From positions 310,001 to 374,000 of the forward strand of contig NZ_ACZN01000015.1 in the NCBI RefSeq assembly GCF_000176135.1: DNA of 64,000 nucleotides, read 5' to 3'. Of the stretch, positions 33,520 through 43,162 are shown in pieces. The notes under the pieces were generated by a model. The model did not search any database and was not told where the DNA came from. It saw nothing but the letters and a program-made list of their open reading frames with translations. Position numbers and translations under genes: made by a program. Source of the stretch: Vibrio coralliilyticus ATCC BAA-450 (lineage in GTDB: Bacteria; Pseudomonadota; Gammaproteobacteria; Enterobacterales; Vibrionaceae). The stretch's first letter is position 1, and each line of letters opens with the position of its first letter.

Positions 33520-33840
33520 TTAGCTCTTTTTCTGGCGCGCTTCGTAAGCCGCGAGTTGCTCAGGTGTCGCTTTCGGCTGATGGTTCTGCTTCCACTCATC
33601 GTAAGTCATGCCATAAACACGCTCACGAGCGTCATCAATGTCCAGCTCTAAGCCCTGAGTTTCCGCTTCAGCTTTATACCATTTACTGAAACAGTTACGA
33701 CAGAACCCCGCAAGGATCATCAGATCAATGTTCTGCACGTCTTTATTCTCATCAAGGTGAGAGAGCAAACGGCGAAATACCGCAGCATCTAGTTTGTCCT
33801 GCTCTTCTTGAGAAAGGTTTTTATATTTAAATTCAGCCAC
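33520..33840 (-). CDS. DUF1244 family protein
   Basis: 106-residue cytoplasmic protein of the DUF1244 family, with the conserved centre NIDLMILAGFCRNCFSKWYKAEAE and MTYDEWKQNHQ. The Cys pair in FCRNC could bind a metal. The family is widespread in Proteobacteria and of unknown function. It is monocistronic, with the desulfhydrase-like gene convergent to it. Confidence 0.88.
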   Translation of the reverse strand: MAEFKYKNLSQEEQDKLDAAVFRRLLSHLDENKDVQNIDLMILAGFCRNCFSKWYKAEAETQGLELDIDDARERVYGMTYDEWKQNHQPKATPEQLAAYEARQKKS

Positions 33841-33896
33841 TTTACTTACCTATTGTTGTTCTGTATCGAATTATCTTATCAAGTCTTGGCCCAATA

Positions 33897-33928
33897 CAAA
33901 AACGCCCAAGCACTTGGCTTGGGCGTTT
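33897..33928 (-). terminator. Terminator after the Tim44-like gene
   Basis: Minus-strand stem AAACGCCCAAG / CTTGGGCGTTT followed by a T-run; 15 bp after the stop codon. Confidence 0.8.
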
Positions 33929-33943
33929 ATTACAAAATTGAGC

Positions 33944-34822
33944 TTAACCTTGAATACCAACAATCAACCATGGAGCGTTAGGTACCGTTAGGTCACGCTC
34001 AAGGTGCCAGATGTCTTCAATGTTCTCTTCAACATTCTCTACAGCATCACGGTAGCGGCCGCTAAACTGTAAGCTAAGCTGAGCTTTACTTGCGTCATAG
34101 TCTGCACGAACGATTTCTGCATCAACGTACATAACATCAGTGTGTTGCTCACCTTCCAGTTTCGCACGCTCAGCTTTCAGGTCTTCAAACAGACTTGGAG
34201 AAACATATTCTTCAATCGTATCAAGCTGGTTGTGGTTCCATGCGCCTTGAAGAGTTCGGTAATGCTCACGAGAGCCATTAATAAAGGCCACTTTATCAAA
34301 ACCCGGTGGATAGTTGTGTGGAATATCAGATTGCGCACCAAAGCCAAAACCACCTTGGCTACCAGACTGAGGCTGTTGCTCGAAGTTATGAACATTCGGT
34401 TGCTCAAACTTAGGTGCAGAACCACCAAACGCAGGCTGCTGTCTTTGCTGATTCATACTGCCCTGCTTCGAGCCAAGCAAACCGCGCATCAATTTGAAGA
34501 TGATAAACGCCACTAAGCCCATGATCAGGATATCCATGAACTGGATTCCTTCAAACGCGCCACCGAAGAATGCTGCTAAAAGACCGCCTGCTAAAAGACC
34601 GCCAAGCAATCCGCCCATTAGGCCTTTTTTACTAGACCCTTGCGTTTTTGCGCCTTGGTCTTTACCAATCGAGTTTGTGTTTTGCTGTTGCTGCTTTGGT
34701 GCAGGAGCTGTTTTAAAGCTCTTACCAAATGACTTACCGCCACCAAACTTCTTCGCTTCTGCGATAGGAGTAATAGCAACAGATACCATTAGCAAAGCAA
34801 CGAGGGAAAAAAGTCGTTTCAT
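33944..34822 (-). CDS. Tim44-like domain membrane protein
   Basis: 292 residues from the ATG at 34822, with AAGGA upstream. A signal peptide (RLFSLVALLMVSVAITPIAEA) is followed by a Gly/Lys/Gln-rich linker, a glycine-zipper-like hydrophobic segment (LMGGLLGGLLAGGLLAAFFGGAF), another helix (FMDILIMGLVAFIIFKLM), a Gln/Gly-rich low-complexity stretch and a C-terminal Tim44/TIM22-like domain (about 190-290; 'EYVSPSLFEDLKAERAKLEG'). Bacterial members are membrane-associated with an unclear role. In mitochondria the related domain binds membranes and Hsp70. Confidence 0.85.
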   Translation of the reverse strand: MKRLFSLVALLMVSVAITPIAEAKKFGGGKSFGKSFKTAPAPKQQQQNTNSIGKDQGAKTQGSSKKGLMGGLLGGLLAGGLLAAFFGGAFEGIQFMDILIMGLVAFIIFKLMRGLLGSKQGSMNQQRQQPAFGGSAPKFEQPNVHNFEQQPQSGSQGGFGFGAQSDIPHNYPPGFDKVAFINGSREHYRTLQGAWNHNQLDTIEEYVSPSLFEDLKAERAKLEGEQHTDVMYVDAEIVRADYDASKAQLSLQFSGRYRDAVENVEENIEDIWHLERDLTVPNAPWLIVGIQG

Positions 34823-35014
34823 ATTTTTCCTTAGGGTTTCCTGTATAAGGTAAGAATTATACTTATGGGGCAATAGTAGCCTTTGTATCTAGAGAATGAA
34901 ATATGCCAAAGTCGAATACATGTATCAAAGTATTGCAAATTAGCGCTTCGCCAGTTGCGCTTAGCCGAGACCCTTATTAGAATATTGAACGTTGTTCATT
35001 TTTGAAAATTTATC

Positions 35015-35605
35015 ATGGCCCGTAGAAACGATCATACGCGTGAAGAGCTCATCGCTCTCACTCTCGACACTGTCAAAGACTTCCTCAGCGAAAACTCCTA
35101 TCACGAGTTAAGCCTACGTAAAGTCGCTAATATGATCGGTTATGTGCCGAGCACCCTAGTCAATGTGTTTGGCAATTACAACTTACTGCTACTCCATGCT
35201 GTTGCCCAGACTCTCGATGAACTGGCTGAAGAAGCTAAGGTCGTCGTCTCTCAGAGCCAAGATCCTAAAACCGCGCTCTACGAGTTAGCCTACTGCTATC
35301 ATGATTTTGCTCAGCGCCACCCACATCGCTGGCAGCTGATTTTTGAGCACAACATGAACGGCGAAACTCTCCCTGAGTGGCAAGCTGAACGCATTGACAA
35401 CATGACTGGCATGCTTGAACAGCTGCTGCAGGTTCTTGCACCTCATCGCTCATCGAAAGAAGTGTTGCAAGCAAGCCGCGTTCTGTGGTCAGGTGTGCAT
35501 GGAATTACACTACTTAGTGTCGATGATAAATTCTTCGCAGCTGAGCCAGTTGACGGCAAAGAGCTCATCAACAACTTGCTCTCTCACTATATCGCGAACT
35601 GGTAA
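35015..35605 (+). CDS. TetR-family regulator
   Basis: 196 residues. The N-terminal helix-turn-helix (TREELIALTLDTVKDFLSENSYHELSLRKVANMIGYVPSTLVNVFGNYNLLL) deviates slightly from the usual YxHFxxK recognition helix end. The C-terminal region (DPKTALYELAYCYHDFAQRHPHRWQLIFEH; VLWSGVHGITLLS) is of the TetR_C_33/WHG type. Only 27 bp separate it from the lipid transporter/acyltransferase gene, so they form an operon and it may regulate that gene in response to a lipid or fatty acid; inferred. Confidence 0.85.
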   Translation: MARRNDHTREELIALTLDTVKDFLSENSYHELSLRKVANMIGYVPSTLVNVFGNYNLLLLHAVAQTLDELAEEAKVVVSQSQDPKTALYELAYCYHDFAQRHPHRWQLIFEHNMNGETLPEWQAERIDNMTGMLEQLLQVLAPHRSSKEVLQASRVLWSGVHGITLLSVDDKFFAAEPVDGKELINNLLSHYIANW

Positions 35606-35632
35606 TCGCATCCTAAAGGAACAGGGATAATC

Positions 35633-37504
35633 ATGCCAAACAGCCAAACCTCTCTTTTAGGGCAGAGACGCTTTCTGCCCTATTTCGTGACTCAATTTTT
35701 TGGTGCTTTCAACGACAACATCTTCAAAAACGTTTTACTGTTGTTTGTTGCTTTTGCTGGAGTTGGAGCGCTACCTATTTCTAGCGACTTGTTTATTAAC
35801 CTAGCGGCGGGACTATTCATTCTTCCCTTCTTCCTTTTTTCCGCGTCCGCTGGTGTTTTAGCCGATAAATACGAAAAGTCTTGGTTCATTCGCAAAGTAA
35901 AGCTGGCTGAAATCGGCATCATGTGCCTTGGAGCTATCGGCTTTATTACTGAGAGCTACATCATTCTTCTCATTCTACTGTTTTTGATGGGGACACAATC
36001 GGCGTTTTTTGGCCCGGTCAAATACGCATTGCTTCCACAACAATTAAAACCTCAAGAGCTGGTGCCTGGCAACGCTCTGGTTGAAACGGGTACGTTTCTC
36101 GCAATTCTTCTTGGTACACTCGGTGCTGGAATTATTGCTTCAGCCGAAAGCGCCAAATACGTAGCAGCCGGATGCGTCGTATTGTTTGCAGTGTTTGGTT
36201 ATCTCGCCAGTCGTTCAATTCCTGAAGCACCCGCCAGCGCGCCAGACTTAAAGTTCCGCTGGCAGCCGATCAAACAAACCCGCAATACCATCGCCATCGC
36301 TAAATCAGACAAAACGATCTTCCAAGCCTTGATGGCAATTAGCTGGTTCTGGTTCTTAGGTGCAGCTTACCTGACCCAGTTCCCCAATTTCACAAAAATC
36401 TACCTTAATGGCAGTGAAAGTGCAGTCTCGTTTCTATTGGCACTTTTTTCTGTCGGCATCGCCTTCGGCTCTTTGGCCTGTGACAAACTATCCAACCATC
36501 GCATTGAAATCGGTATCGTCCCGCTGGGCAGCTTAGGTATCACCATCTTTGGGTTCTTAATGGCAACGTCTGTACCAACCAGCCTGCCAGAATTTGAAAC
36601 CTTTACAGACTTTGTCTCTTATCAGCCACTGTGGCCTGTATTTATCTCGCTGCTGATGCTGGGAGCATCCGGTGGCGTGTTTATTGTTCCGCTCTATGCA
36701 TTGATGCAGCAGCGTGCCAAAGTCACAGAGCGCGCTCAGGTGATTGCAGCACTTAACATCTATAACTCACTGTTTATGGTGGGCAGTGCCGTACTCGGTA
36801 TCATCTGTCTAGCGATTATAGAAATGAGTATTCCACAGCTATTCCTATTACTCGCGCTCATGAACCTAGTGGTTGCTATTACCTTGTTCTTACGAGTTCC
36901 CATTTTCGCCGTGCGTTTTATCGTTTGGGTTCTCACCCATACTATGTATCGCGTTAAACACAAAAACTTACACCACCTACCTGAAAAAGGCGGAGCGTTG
37001 CTCGTCTGCAATCACGTTAGCTATATGGATGCTTTGCTGCTAAGCGCGGTTTGCCCAAGGCTGATTCGTTTTGTAATGGAAGAAGATTACGCCAACCTTC
37101 CACCTTTGCGTCGTTTTCTTAAGCGCGCGGGAGTAATCCCTATCTCCGCTTCCAACCGACGCTCCATTCGCAATGCGTTTGGTGAGATAGAACAAGCGTT
37201 AGAAGAAGGCCATTTGGTATGTATTTTTCCTGAAGGGCGCCTCACTAGCGATGGTGAAATGAATGACTTTATGCGTGGCATGGACATCATTCTAAAACGG
37301 AGTCCTGTCCCAGTGATCCCGATTGCGATTAAAGGTTTGTGGGGTAGCTTCTTCAGTCGCTATAAAGGAAAGGCTTGTAGCGGCCTACCTACTAGATTCT
37401 GGTCCAAGTTAGAGATAGAAGCAGGTCAACCTGTTGATTCCGCGGCGGCAACCACTGAGTTAATGCAGCATCAGGTCTCTCAGCTCAGAGGTGATTGGAA
37501 ATAA
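35633..37504 (+). CDS. LplT-like MFS transporter fused to PlsC-type acyltransferase
   Basis: 623 residues. Residues 1-410 form an MFS transporter with twelve helices resembling the lysophospholipid flippase LplT (FVTQFFGAFNDNIFKNVLLLF; FGPVKYALLPQQL; NALVETGTFLAILLGT). Residues 420-620 are a 1-acylglycerol-phosphate acyltransferase domain with catalytic H-x4-D (NHVSYMD), an FPEGRLT motif and a VIPIAIKGLWGS end. In many bacteria such fusions also carry an acyl-ACP synthetase domain (Aas); that third part is absent here. The likely role is to import and reacylate lysophospholipids at the inner membrane. AGGAACAGGG precedes the ATG. Confidence 0.88.
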   Translation: MPNSQTSLLGQRRFLPYFVTQFFGAFNDNIFKNVLLLFVAFAGVGALPISSDLFINLAAGLFILPFFLFSASAGVLADKYEKSWFIRKVKLAEIGIMCLGAIGFITESYIILLILLFLMGTQSAFFGPVKYALLPQQLKPQELVPGNALVETGTFLAILLGTLGAGIIASAESAKYVAAGCVVLFAVFGYLASRSIPEAPASAPDLKFRWQPIKQTRNTIAIAKSDKTIFQALMAISWFWFLGAAYLTQFPNFTKIYLNGSESAVSFLLALFSVGIAFGSLACDKLSNHRIEIGIVPLGSLGITIFGFLMATSVPTSLPEFETFTDFVSYQPLWPVFISLLMLGASGGVFIVPLYALMQQRAKVTERAQVIAALNIYNSLFMVGSAVLGIICLAIIEMSIPQLFLLLALMNLVVAITLFLRVPIFAVRFIVWVLTHTMYRVKHKNLHHLPEKGGALLVCNHVSYMDALLLSAVCPRLIRFVMEEDYANLPPLRRFLKRAGVIPISASNRRSIRNAFGEIEQALEEGHLVCIFPEGRLTSDGEMNDFMRGMDIILKRSPVPVIPIAIKGLWGSFFSRYKGKACSGLPTRFWSKLEIEAGQPVDSAAATTELMQHQVSQLRGDWK

Positions 37505-37614
37505 CTTTGCGAACATACGTTCACTAAATATGAACGTATGTTCAATTCATTCAAATCTACTTATCGGCTGGTTTTAGTTACACTCACCAGCTGTTTTGAT
37601 TGCTATTTTGTGTA

Positions 37615-38538
37615 ATGACGACGATTAAAAAGCAACTGCCATTTTGGTTGGCAATGATCATCTGCCTGACACCATGGATTACTTCACCAACCGCATTAGT
37701 GATTGGTTTCTTGCTGGCTTCATTGGGCATGGTGCCACAAGACTTTAATCTGGCAAAAGTGACCAAAAAGCTATTGGCTTATTCAATTGTCGGCTTGGGC
37801 TTTGGCATTCAATTCAAAAATGCCCTTGCGGTTACCTCCGATGGCATAGGCCTTATCGTTACCACCATTATCGGCACCTTATTCATAGGCTGGTGGGTAG
37901 CAAAAGCCATTGGCCTAAATAAAGAGACGGGGTACCTGATTTCTTCCGGAACAGCCATCTGTGGTGGCAGTGCTATCGCCGCGGTTTCCCCTGCTATCAA
38001 AGCAAACGATGAGCAAATCGGCCTTTCTTTAGCCACCGTATTTGTCCTCAATTCTGTAGCTCTATTTATCTTCCCTGTGATTGGCCATGCGCTGAATCTC
38101 GATCAACATACTTTCGGTACGTGGGCTGCGATTGCCATTCATGACACTTCATCCGTCGTTGGTGCGGCATCCGCCTACGGTGAGGAAGCACTCACCACCG
38201 CGACAACCTTAAAACTAGCACGAGCTCTTTGGATTATTCCGGTTGCGTTATTCAGTGCCTTTTTATTCCACAGTGATTCGAAGAAAATCACTATCCCCTA
38301 CTTCATCTTGTTTTATTGCGTCGCCATTGCAGTCAGCGATCTGTTGCCACAGTTTGAGGTGATCTATCAGGGAATCTTTGATGTTGCTAAGCGGGCTTTA
38401 GTGGTGTGTCTGTTTTTGATTGGCTGCGGAATTTCGGTGGAAAAGCTCAAGTCTGCTGGGCCTAAGCCATTGCTGTTTGGTGTCACGCTGTGGATTGCCA
38501 TATCGACCAGCTCATTGGCATGGTTAACGCTTAGCTAA
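37615..38538 (+). CDS. Second YeiH/UPF0324 family membrane protein
   Basis: 307 residues from the ATG at 37615; an upstream TTG at 37600 is possible, and neither has a clear Shine-Dalgarno sequence. About nine hydrophobic helices. Family signatures are [19 protein letters not shown] and [20 protein letters not shown], corresponding to the GGATGICG and SIHDVAQVVGAG motifs of the protein at 228-1277. The two are paralogs of different subgroups. It is not beside sulfonate genes, so the substrate is open. It ends overlapping a small convergent gene by 4 bp. Confidence 0.82.
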   Translation: MTTIKKQLPFWLAMIICLTPWITSPTALVIGFLLASLGMVPQDFNLAKVTKKLLAYSIVGLGFGIQFKNALAVTSDGIGLIVTTIIGTLFIGWWVAKAIGLNKETGYLISSGTAICGGSAIAAVSPAIKANDEQIGLSLATVFVLNSVALFIFPVIGHALNLDQHTFGTWAAIAIHDTSSVVGAASAYGEEALTTATTLKLARALWIIPVALFSAFLFHSDSKKITIPYFILFYCVAIAVSDLLPQFEVIYQGIFDVAKRALVVCLFLIGCGISVEKLKSAGPKPLLFGVTLWIAISTSSLAWLTLS

Positions 38539-38708
38539 AGCTCTTCAGGCTCGATTTTGAGCTTTCTGCGCTTTTGTCGTTGGTATATTAAGACCAAAGC
38601 AGCGATAAATAGAAACGCAGATAACTCAGCCAGTGATCGCACTAAGCCTTCACTTTGGACTGCGACCAAAATCTGAATCAATATTGCCAACACAATGACG
38701 GCTTTCAT
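38535..38708 (-). CDS. Small single- or double-helix membrane protein
   Basis: 57-residue frame with a good ribosome-binding site (AGAGG, seven bases before the ATG). It has a hydrophobic N-terminus ([15 protein letters not shown]), a second helix ([13 protein letters not shown]) and a basic end (RQKRRKLK) followed by acidic residues, so the C-terminus is probably cytoplasmic. The stop codon overlaps the end of the convergent yeiH-like gene. No family is recognised. It is short enough to be missed by gene callers. Confidence 0.55.
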   Translation of the reverse strand: MKAVIVLAILIQILVAVQSEGLVRSLAELSAFLFIAALVLIYQRQKRRKLKIEPEEL

Positions 38709-38947
38709 GAACGCCTCTTATATCCATATACTCATATTCCCGAAAGCATTATGAGATAGAGTTATAAGTTTGATAAATTCAGATTTGGACTATGAAAGAT
38801 CAATTTCAACTAAGTTGACTTTCGCATTTGCAGATTGAGTTAACATACGAGCCATTGCTTAATTCAGTAATTTGAGCACTAGTGCTCAGCCAAAGAAAAA
38901 ACACTCGTCAGTTAACAGAGAAGAATGTGGTGATTTCATCATCCCCC

Positions 38948-38986
38948 TGAAGTGCAGGATCGACTAGTCACCGATTCTGCACTTCA
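38948..38986 (-). other. Long hairpin after the men operon
   Basis: TGAAGTGCAG / CTGCACTTCA arms with further pairing inside (GATCG / CGATT), 3 bp after the menE stop codon. No T-run follows on either strand; it may define or protect the mRNA 3' end. The remaining bases 38709-38947 show no gene. Confidence 0.5.
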
Positions 38987-38988
38987 CA

Positions 38989-40362
38989 TTACTTATCGAA
39001 TTGAGTCAAAAGCCAATCTTTGACTGCTTTTCGCGACACTTTGATCCCCGACTGGCAAAGAAATTCTGGCAACTCATAGTAGGCTATCGGCCATTTAAAT
39101 CGAGTTAAAGACTTGCCGATACGCTGTTCGATACGCTCTACATTTAAACGCTGTTGACTTTGAATAACTGCGACAGGTCGATGCCCAAATTCTATGTCTT
39201 CAATCGGTACTATGATGGATTGAATGACTTCTGGGAGCTGGTTGAGTACGGCTTCTATCTCTTCACAATGGATGTTTTCGCCGCCTGAGATGAACAGGTT
39301 GTCTGCTCTACCGATAATTTTCAGTTCACCGTTTTTCCATTCACCGAGATCTTTACTATCAAACCACGCGTCTTGGACGATAGGCTCAAGAGAACCCTGC
39401 TGATAATAACCAGATGCTAGCGTTTCACCGCCAATATAAATCCTCTGCCCCTCAAGTTTGACTCTGCGCTTGGGCAATACCTTCCCTGCCGTATAGTCGC
39501 TATCCACCCGCTTAGCCGTCACAGTAGAAGCGGCTTCCGTCATCCCATAACCTAGCCAAGTTTCAATCCCCTGTTGCTCAGCTTTGTGGCTAAGAGAAAC
39601 GGGGATGTGACTGCCCCCGAGTAAGACATGAGTCAGTTCCAGTGGCGTATTATTGTCCAATAACCGCTGAAGTTGTGTTGCAACCAACGACGCATGAGTC
39701 ACGTGACGAATATCTTCTTGAAGTAGCCCGCTTCCCACTTTTAACGTCGCGCCAACATGCAACCAGCGATAGATAATCGCCAGCCCAGAGACGTGATACA
39801 TAGGCAAACTTAACAACCAGCTATCGCTCTGCTTGAAGGTGAATTTTTCCAGTAATCCTGATGCAGAAGCAAGGTGTTGGGCAGAGGTGTGCGCGACCGC
39901 TTTCGGTGTTCCTGTAGAACCTGACGTAAATACAATCGAAGCTAAATTGTCTTCTTGATAACACGCGGGATAGTCCGCCAAATCTGCACGCTCTATCGTC
40001 ATCGTCGACAAGGAAGAAAGCATCAAATTAGGTGGTGCCACCCAGACTTTCCGCTCAGATCCTGTCATATAGAGTGATGTTAACTTGGTTTCTAGCTCCA
40101 CTTGGGTCTGTGGCATAGTCAAGGCACATACAGCACCAATCTCCATGCACGCAAGATAGGCTAACAATAGATCCAAGCTGTTTTTACCAACACACGTCAA
40201 CACCTCGCCGCGCGCTAGCCCCTGTGCAGATAGGCTTGCGGAAACTTCATCCACAAGTTGCGCTAGCTCAGCCCAATTGTATTGCCTCTCTTGATGGTGC
40301 AGGGCTAACAAAGATGGGCTCAACTGAGCCCATTGTTTCAAAGGAGAGAGTTGGTTGTGCAT
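38989..40362 (-). CDS. menE: o-Succinylbenzoate-CoA ligase
   Basis: 457-residue ANL-superfamily enzyme that adenylates o-succinylbenzoate and forms its CoA ester in menaquinone synthesis. The P-loop is VFTSGSTGTPKAVAHTS; other motifs are LGYGMTEAAST, KIIGRADNLFISGGENIHCEEIE, and a C-terminal 'CQSGIKVSRKAV' with the catalytic Lys. Length is normal. Its ATG overlaps the menC stop codon by 1 bp (TAATG), so translation is coupled. Last gene of the men operon. Confidence 0.95.
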   Translation of the reverse strand: MHNQLSPLKQWAQLSPSLLALHHQERQYNWAELAQLVDEVSASLSAQGLARGEVLTCVGKNSLDLLLAYLACMEIGAVCALTMPQTQVELETKLTSLYMTGSERKVWVAPPNLMLSSLSTMTIERADLADYPACYQEDNLASIVFTSGSTGTPKAVAHTSAQHLASASGLLEKFTFKQSDSWLLSLPMYHVSGLAIIYRWLHVGATLKVGSGLLQEDIRHVTHASLVATQLQRLLDNNTPLELTHVLLGGSHIPVSLSHKAEQQGIETWLGYGMTEAASTVTAKRVDSDYTAGKVLPKRRVKLEGQRIYIGGETLASGYYQQGSLEPIVQDAWFDSKDLGEWKNGELKIIGRADNLFISGGENIHCEEIEAVLNQLPEVIQSIIVPIEDIEFGHRPVAVIQSQQRLNVERIEQRIGKSLTRFKWPIAYYELPEFLCQSGIKVSRKAVKDWLLTQFDK

Positions 40363-41348
40363 TAAGATTGCCAGATTAGTGACTGGTCTGACAGAGAAGT
40401 CACCGGAAGCTCACAGCCAGGCCAAGTAACTTCTAGCTGCTGGGCAAACAAACCTATGGTATCAAGGCCCGGAATCTCTTCAGGTAGCTGCCATTGTGCG
40501 AAGCGAGCCAATTGTGTTAAACCCAAACTGGATTCAATACTTGAACTGATCACTGGCTTAATACCTAGCTCTTTAGCACGATTGATAAGCTCGATGCAGC
40601 GCTCTAGAGAACCAATTAATGTTGGCTTGATAATAATGGCTTTGGCGCCGTTGAAGTCTTCTAGCTTAAAGTCATCTTTACGGATAGCGTGTTGAAGAGT
40701 TTCATCCCATGCAATTGCTATCCCAGTATCGATAGCAAAAGAAAAACTGTCACCCGGAGCCTGACACGGCTCTTCGACGAATGCGATTCGTTGGCGCAAA
40801 GAAGGGGCTATTTTTTTGGCAAATTGCTGCGCTTTTTCTGCAGTCCAAGCACGATTTGCATCCAATCTTAGTGTCAGATCCGGAATAGACTCCAAAAACA
40901 GACTGACTAGCAAGCCATCGCGGACAGGCTCATACAGCCCCACTTTGATTTTCGCCACTTTTTGGCCTTGCATGTTATCAAGCTTAGGTAATAGTTCATC
41001 TGGGTCACCAGAACACAGTGGCGCAGCTTGGTAACAGCCTGTATCAGGAAGGCCATTAACCAACTCCAGTTGGGCCATGGATAAACCAAAAGCCACCGAT
41101 GGGTATAAATCTGCATAGTCGAGTACTTGACCGTTTTGCCAAAGAGCCAGTTGCTCGATGAGCTGAGAGTATACGTCGTCCATACTCTCGATACTAAATC
41201 CCGGCAAAGGCGCAATTTCACCTCGACCGACTTCCCCGTCACTTTCTAGTACAACCACAAAGCCTTCTCGTTCCGTGAGCCTTTGTTCTCTCAGTATCAC
41301 TCCGCTATCCATAGGCAGCTCGTAGCGATACAGTTTGGCTGTTCTCAT
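40362..41348 (-). CDS. menC: o-Succinylbenzoate synthase
   Basis: 328-residue enolase-superfamily enzyme that dehydrates SHCHC to o-succinylbenzoate. Catalytic features are KIKVGLYEP (Lys), LRLDANRAWT (metal Asp), FVEEPCQAP (Glu), IAWDETL (Asp) and IIIKPTLIGS (Lys). Length matches the gammaproteobacterial enzyme. It lies 132 bp downstream of menB, a longer gap than elsewhere in the operon, containing a weak AAAGGCG/CGCCTTT hairpin. Confidence 0.95.
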   Translation of the reverse strand: MRTAKLYRYELPMDSGVILREQRLTEREGFVVVLESDGEVGRGEIAPLPGFSIESMDDVYSQLIEQLALWQNGQVLDYADLYPSVAFGLSMAQLELVNGLPDTGCYQAAPLCSGDPDELLPKLDNMQGQKVAKIKVGLYEPVRDGLLVSLFLESIPDLTLRLDANRAWTAEKAQQFAKKIAPSLRQRIAFVEEPCQAPGDSFSFAIDTGIAIAWDETLQHAIRKDDFKLEDFNGAKAIIIKPTLIGSLERCIELINRAKELGIKPVISSSIESSLGLTQLARFAQWQLPEEIPGLDTIGLFAQQLEVTWPGCELPVTSLSDQSLIWQS

Positions 41349-41480
41349 ACCAATATCCCTTCTAATCGTTTTGTAATCGTTGATATACGCTGTTGTCTAT
41401 TTAATTTTTCCGATTTAAACGAGAACTAAAGGCGCTTAGTTAAACGCCTTTACTTTTTACGCTATAAACCGAACTGCGCA

Positions 41481-42347
41481 TCAAGGATTACGAGGGAATT
41501 TATTAAAGTCTGGTCGACGTTTTTCATTAAACGCATTGCGACCTTCCTGACCTTCTTCAGTCATGTAAAACATCATGGTTGCGTTACCAGCCAACTCTTG
41601 GAGACCAGCCTGACCATCACAATCAGCATTCAATGCAGCTTTTAGGCAACGCAGTGCCATCGGGCTGTGTTGCAATGTTTCACGACACCAGCGAACGGTC
41701 TCCTTTTCCAATTCTTCAAGTGGCACAACTGTATTAACCAGCCCCATATCCAGAGCTTCTTGAGCATCATAGAAACGGCATAGAAACCAAATCTCACGCG
41801 CTTTCTTCTGGCCAACAATTCGAGCCATGTATGAGGCGCCCCAGCCGCCATCAAACGAACCAACTTTTGGCCCCGTCTGACCAAACTGAGCGTTTTCTGC
41901 GGCAATGGTCAAGTCACACATCATATGCAGTACGTGACCACCACCCACAGCCCAGCCCGCAACAGCCGCAATAACTGGTTTAGGGCAAGTACGGATCTGG
42001 CGCTGGAAATCAAGTACGTTCAGGTGATGTGTACCGGAATCGTCTTGATAGCCGCCGTAATCACCACGGATCTTTTGATCACCGCCTGAACAGAAAGCCT
42101 TTTCGCCAAGTCCTGTCAAAATGATCACGCCAACGCCTTCGTCATAGCGAGCATCCGCTAGCGCATTGATCATTTCTTTTACAGTTTGAGGGCGGAACGC
42201 ATTGCGTACCTGAGGGCGGGCGATGGTAATTTTTGCGATACCATCTTCGGATTTGTGGTACTGAATATCTTCATATTCACCTGTGCAATCGATCCAGTGT
42301 ACTGGTGCGTATAGTTCTTCTTCTGAAATACCGACTGTTTTTGCCAT
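41481..42347 (-). CDS. menB: 1,4-Dihydroxy-2-naphthoyl-CoA synthase
   Basis: 288 residues from the ATG at 42347, with AGGA upstream; the longer frame to 42392 lacks a site and would overlap menH. It is a crotonase-fold enzyme that cyclises o-succinylbenzoyl-CoA. Signatures are [70 protein letters not shown] and a C-terminal [15 protein letters not shown]. Order in the operon is after menH, 29 bp downstream. Confidence 0.95.
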   Translation of the reverse strand: MAKTVGISEEELYAPVHWIDCTGEYEDIQYHKSEDGIAKITIARPQVRNAFRPQTVKEMINALADARYDEGVGVIILTGLGEKAFCSGGDQKIRGDYGGYQDDSGTHHLNVLDFQRQIRTCPKPVIAAVAGWAVGGGHVLHMMCDLTIAAENAQFGQTGPKVGSFDGGWGASYMARIVGQKKAREIWFLCRFYDAQEALDMGLVNTVVPLEELEKETVRWCRETLQHSPMALRCLKAALNADCDGQAGLQELAGNATMMFYMTEEGQEGRNAFNEKRRPDFNKFPRNP

Positions 42348-42376
42348 GGTGATTCCTGTTTGTTGACGTTGCGCTG

Positions 42377-43162
42377 TTAGAGAAATGCGCAAATTTGAGA
42401 TTTAACAATGGCGGTAAACGCTTCAGGCTGTTCGATGTGAACATTATGCCCAGCTTGCTCTACCTGGCTATAAGACAAACCGCTCTGTTCGGCCAAGCGG
42501 CTGAACTTACTGTCTTTTTCACCACAAATGTAATGTACTGGAATGCTCAAGTCTGTTAGTGACTCAAGCAAATAATCTTGTTTTGCTAATGAGGTTGCCA
42601 TCAACATTCTGCCAATTGATGGGCCTAGGTTAGCACTGCGCTTGTGTATGAGTGTTTGTCTTTGCTCATGGTTTAGTGAACTAAATACCGGCTGCTGATA
42701 CCAATCGCCTAACACTTGTTCAATTGGCTCATGATGAAATCGCTCAGCCCAGCGAGAGTCATTGTTTAAGCGAGCTGTTTTTTCTGCCCCACTACACAAT
42801 CCAAAATTACCACCTTCAGAAATAAGCATTTGGATATTGTGTGCAGAAAAATACTGTTGAGTGAGCCCTACCATCGCAATTCGAGCTCCCATTGAATAAC
42901 CCACTAACACTATAGGTGGTCGGTGAGGAAATTGAGTAAGTAGAACGTCAGATATTTGATCGCAGCACGTTTTAAAATCGCGACAATGCATCAATTTGCT
43001 CATCCCATGACCAGGAAGGTCAATACATAAAGTAGGGTATTCGGGAAGTAATTGCGCACAGCGGTCCCAATCATCACTGCTACCAAGTAGACCATGCAGG
43101 TAAACAATCAACGGCTGCGAGCTATCATTGCTCACATTGTTGTAAAGGCGGTTATAGAGCAT
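42377..43162 (-). CDS. menH: SHCHC synthase
   Basis: 261-residue alpha/beta-hydrolase that eliminates pyruvate from SEPHCHC to give SHCHC. The serine nucleophile is in GYSMGAR, with the oxyanion region [12 protein letters not shown], the acid in CGEKDSKF, and the histidine in [11 protein letters not shown]. Its start overlaps the end of menD by 11 bp. Length is normal for MenH. Confidence 0.92.
   Translation of the reverse strand: MLYNRLYNNVSNDSSQPLIVYLHGLLGSSDDWDRCAQLLPEYPTLCIDLPGHGMSKLMHCRDFKTCCDQISDVLLTQFPHRPPIVLVGYSMGARIAMVGLTQQYFSAHNIQMLISEGGNFGLCSGAEKTARLNNDSRWAERFHHEPIEQVLGDWYQQPVFSSLNHEQRQTLIHKRSANLGPSIGRMLMATSLAKQDYLLESLTDLSIPVHYICGEKDSKFSRLAEQSGLSYSQVEQAGHNVHIEQPEAFTAIVKSQICAFL

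Noticed and set aside
41426-41449. Terminator between menB and menC
   Set aside because: The AAAGGCG/CGCCTTT hairpin has no T-run in the direction of transcription, and the men genes are expected to be one operon.
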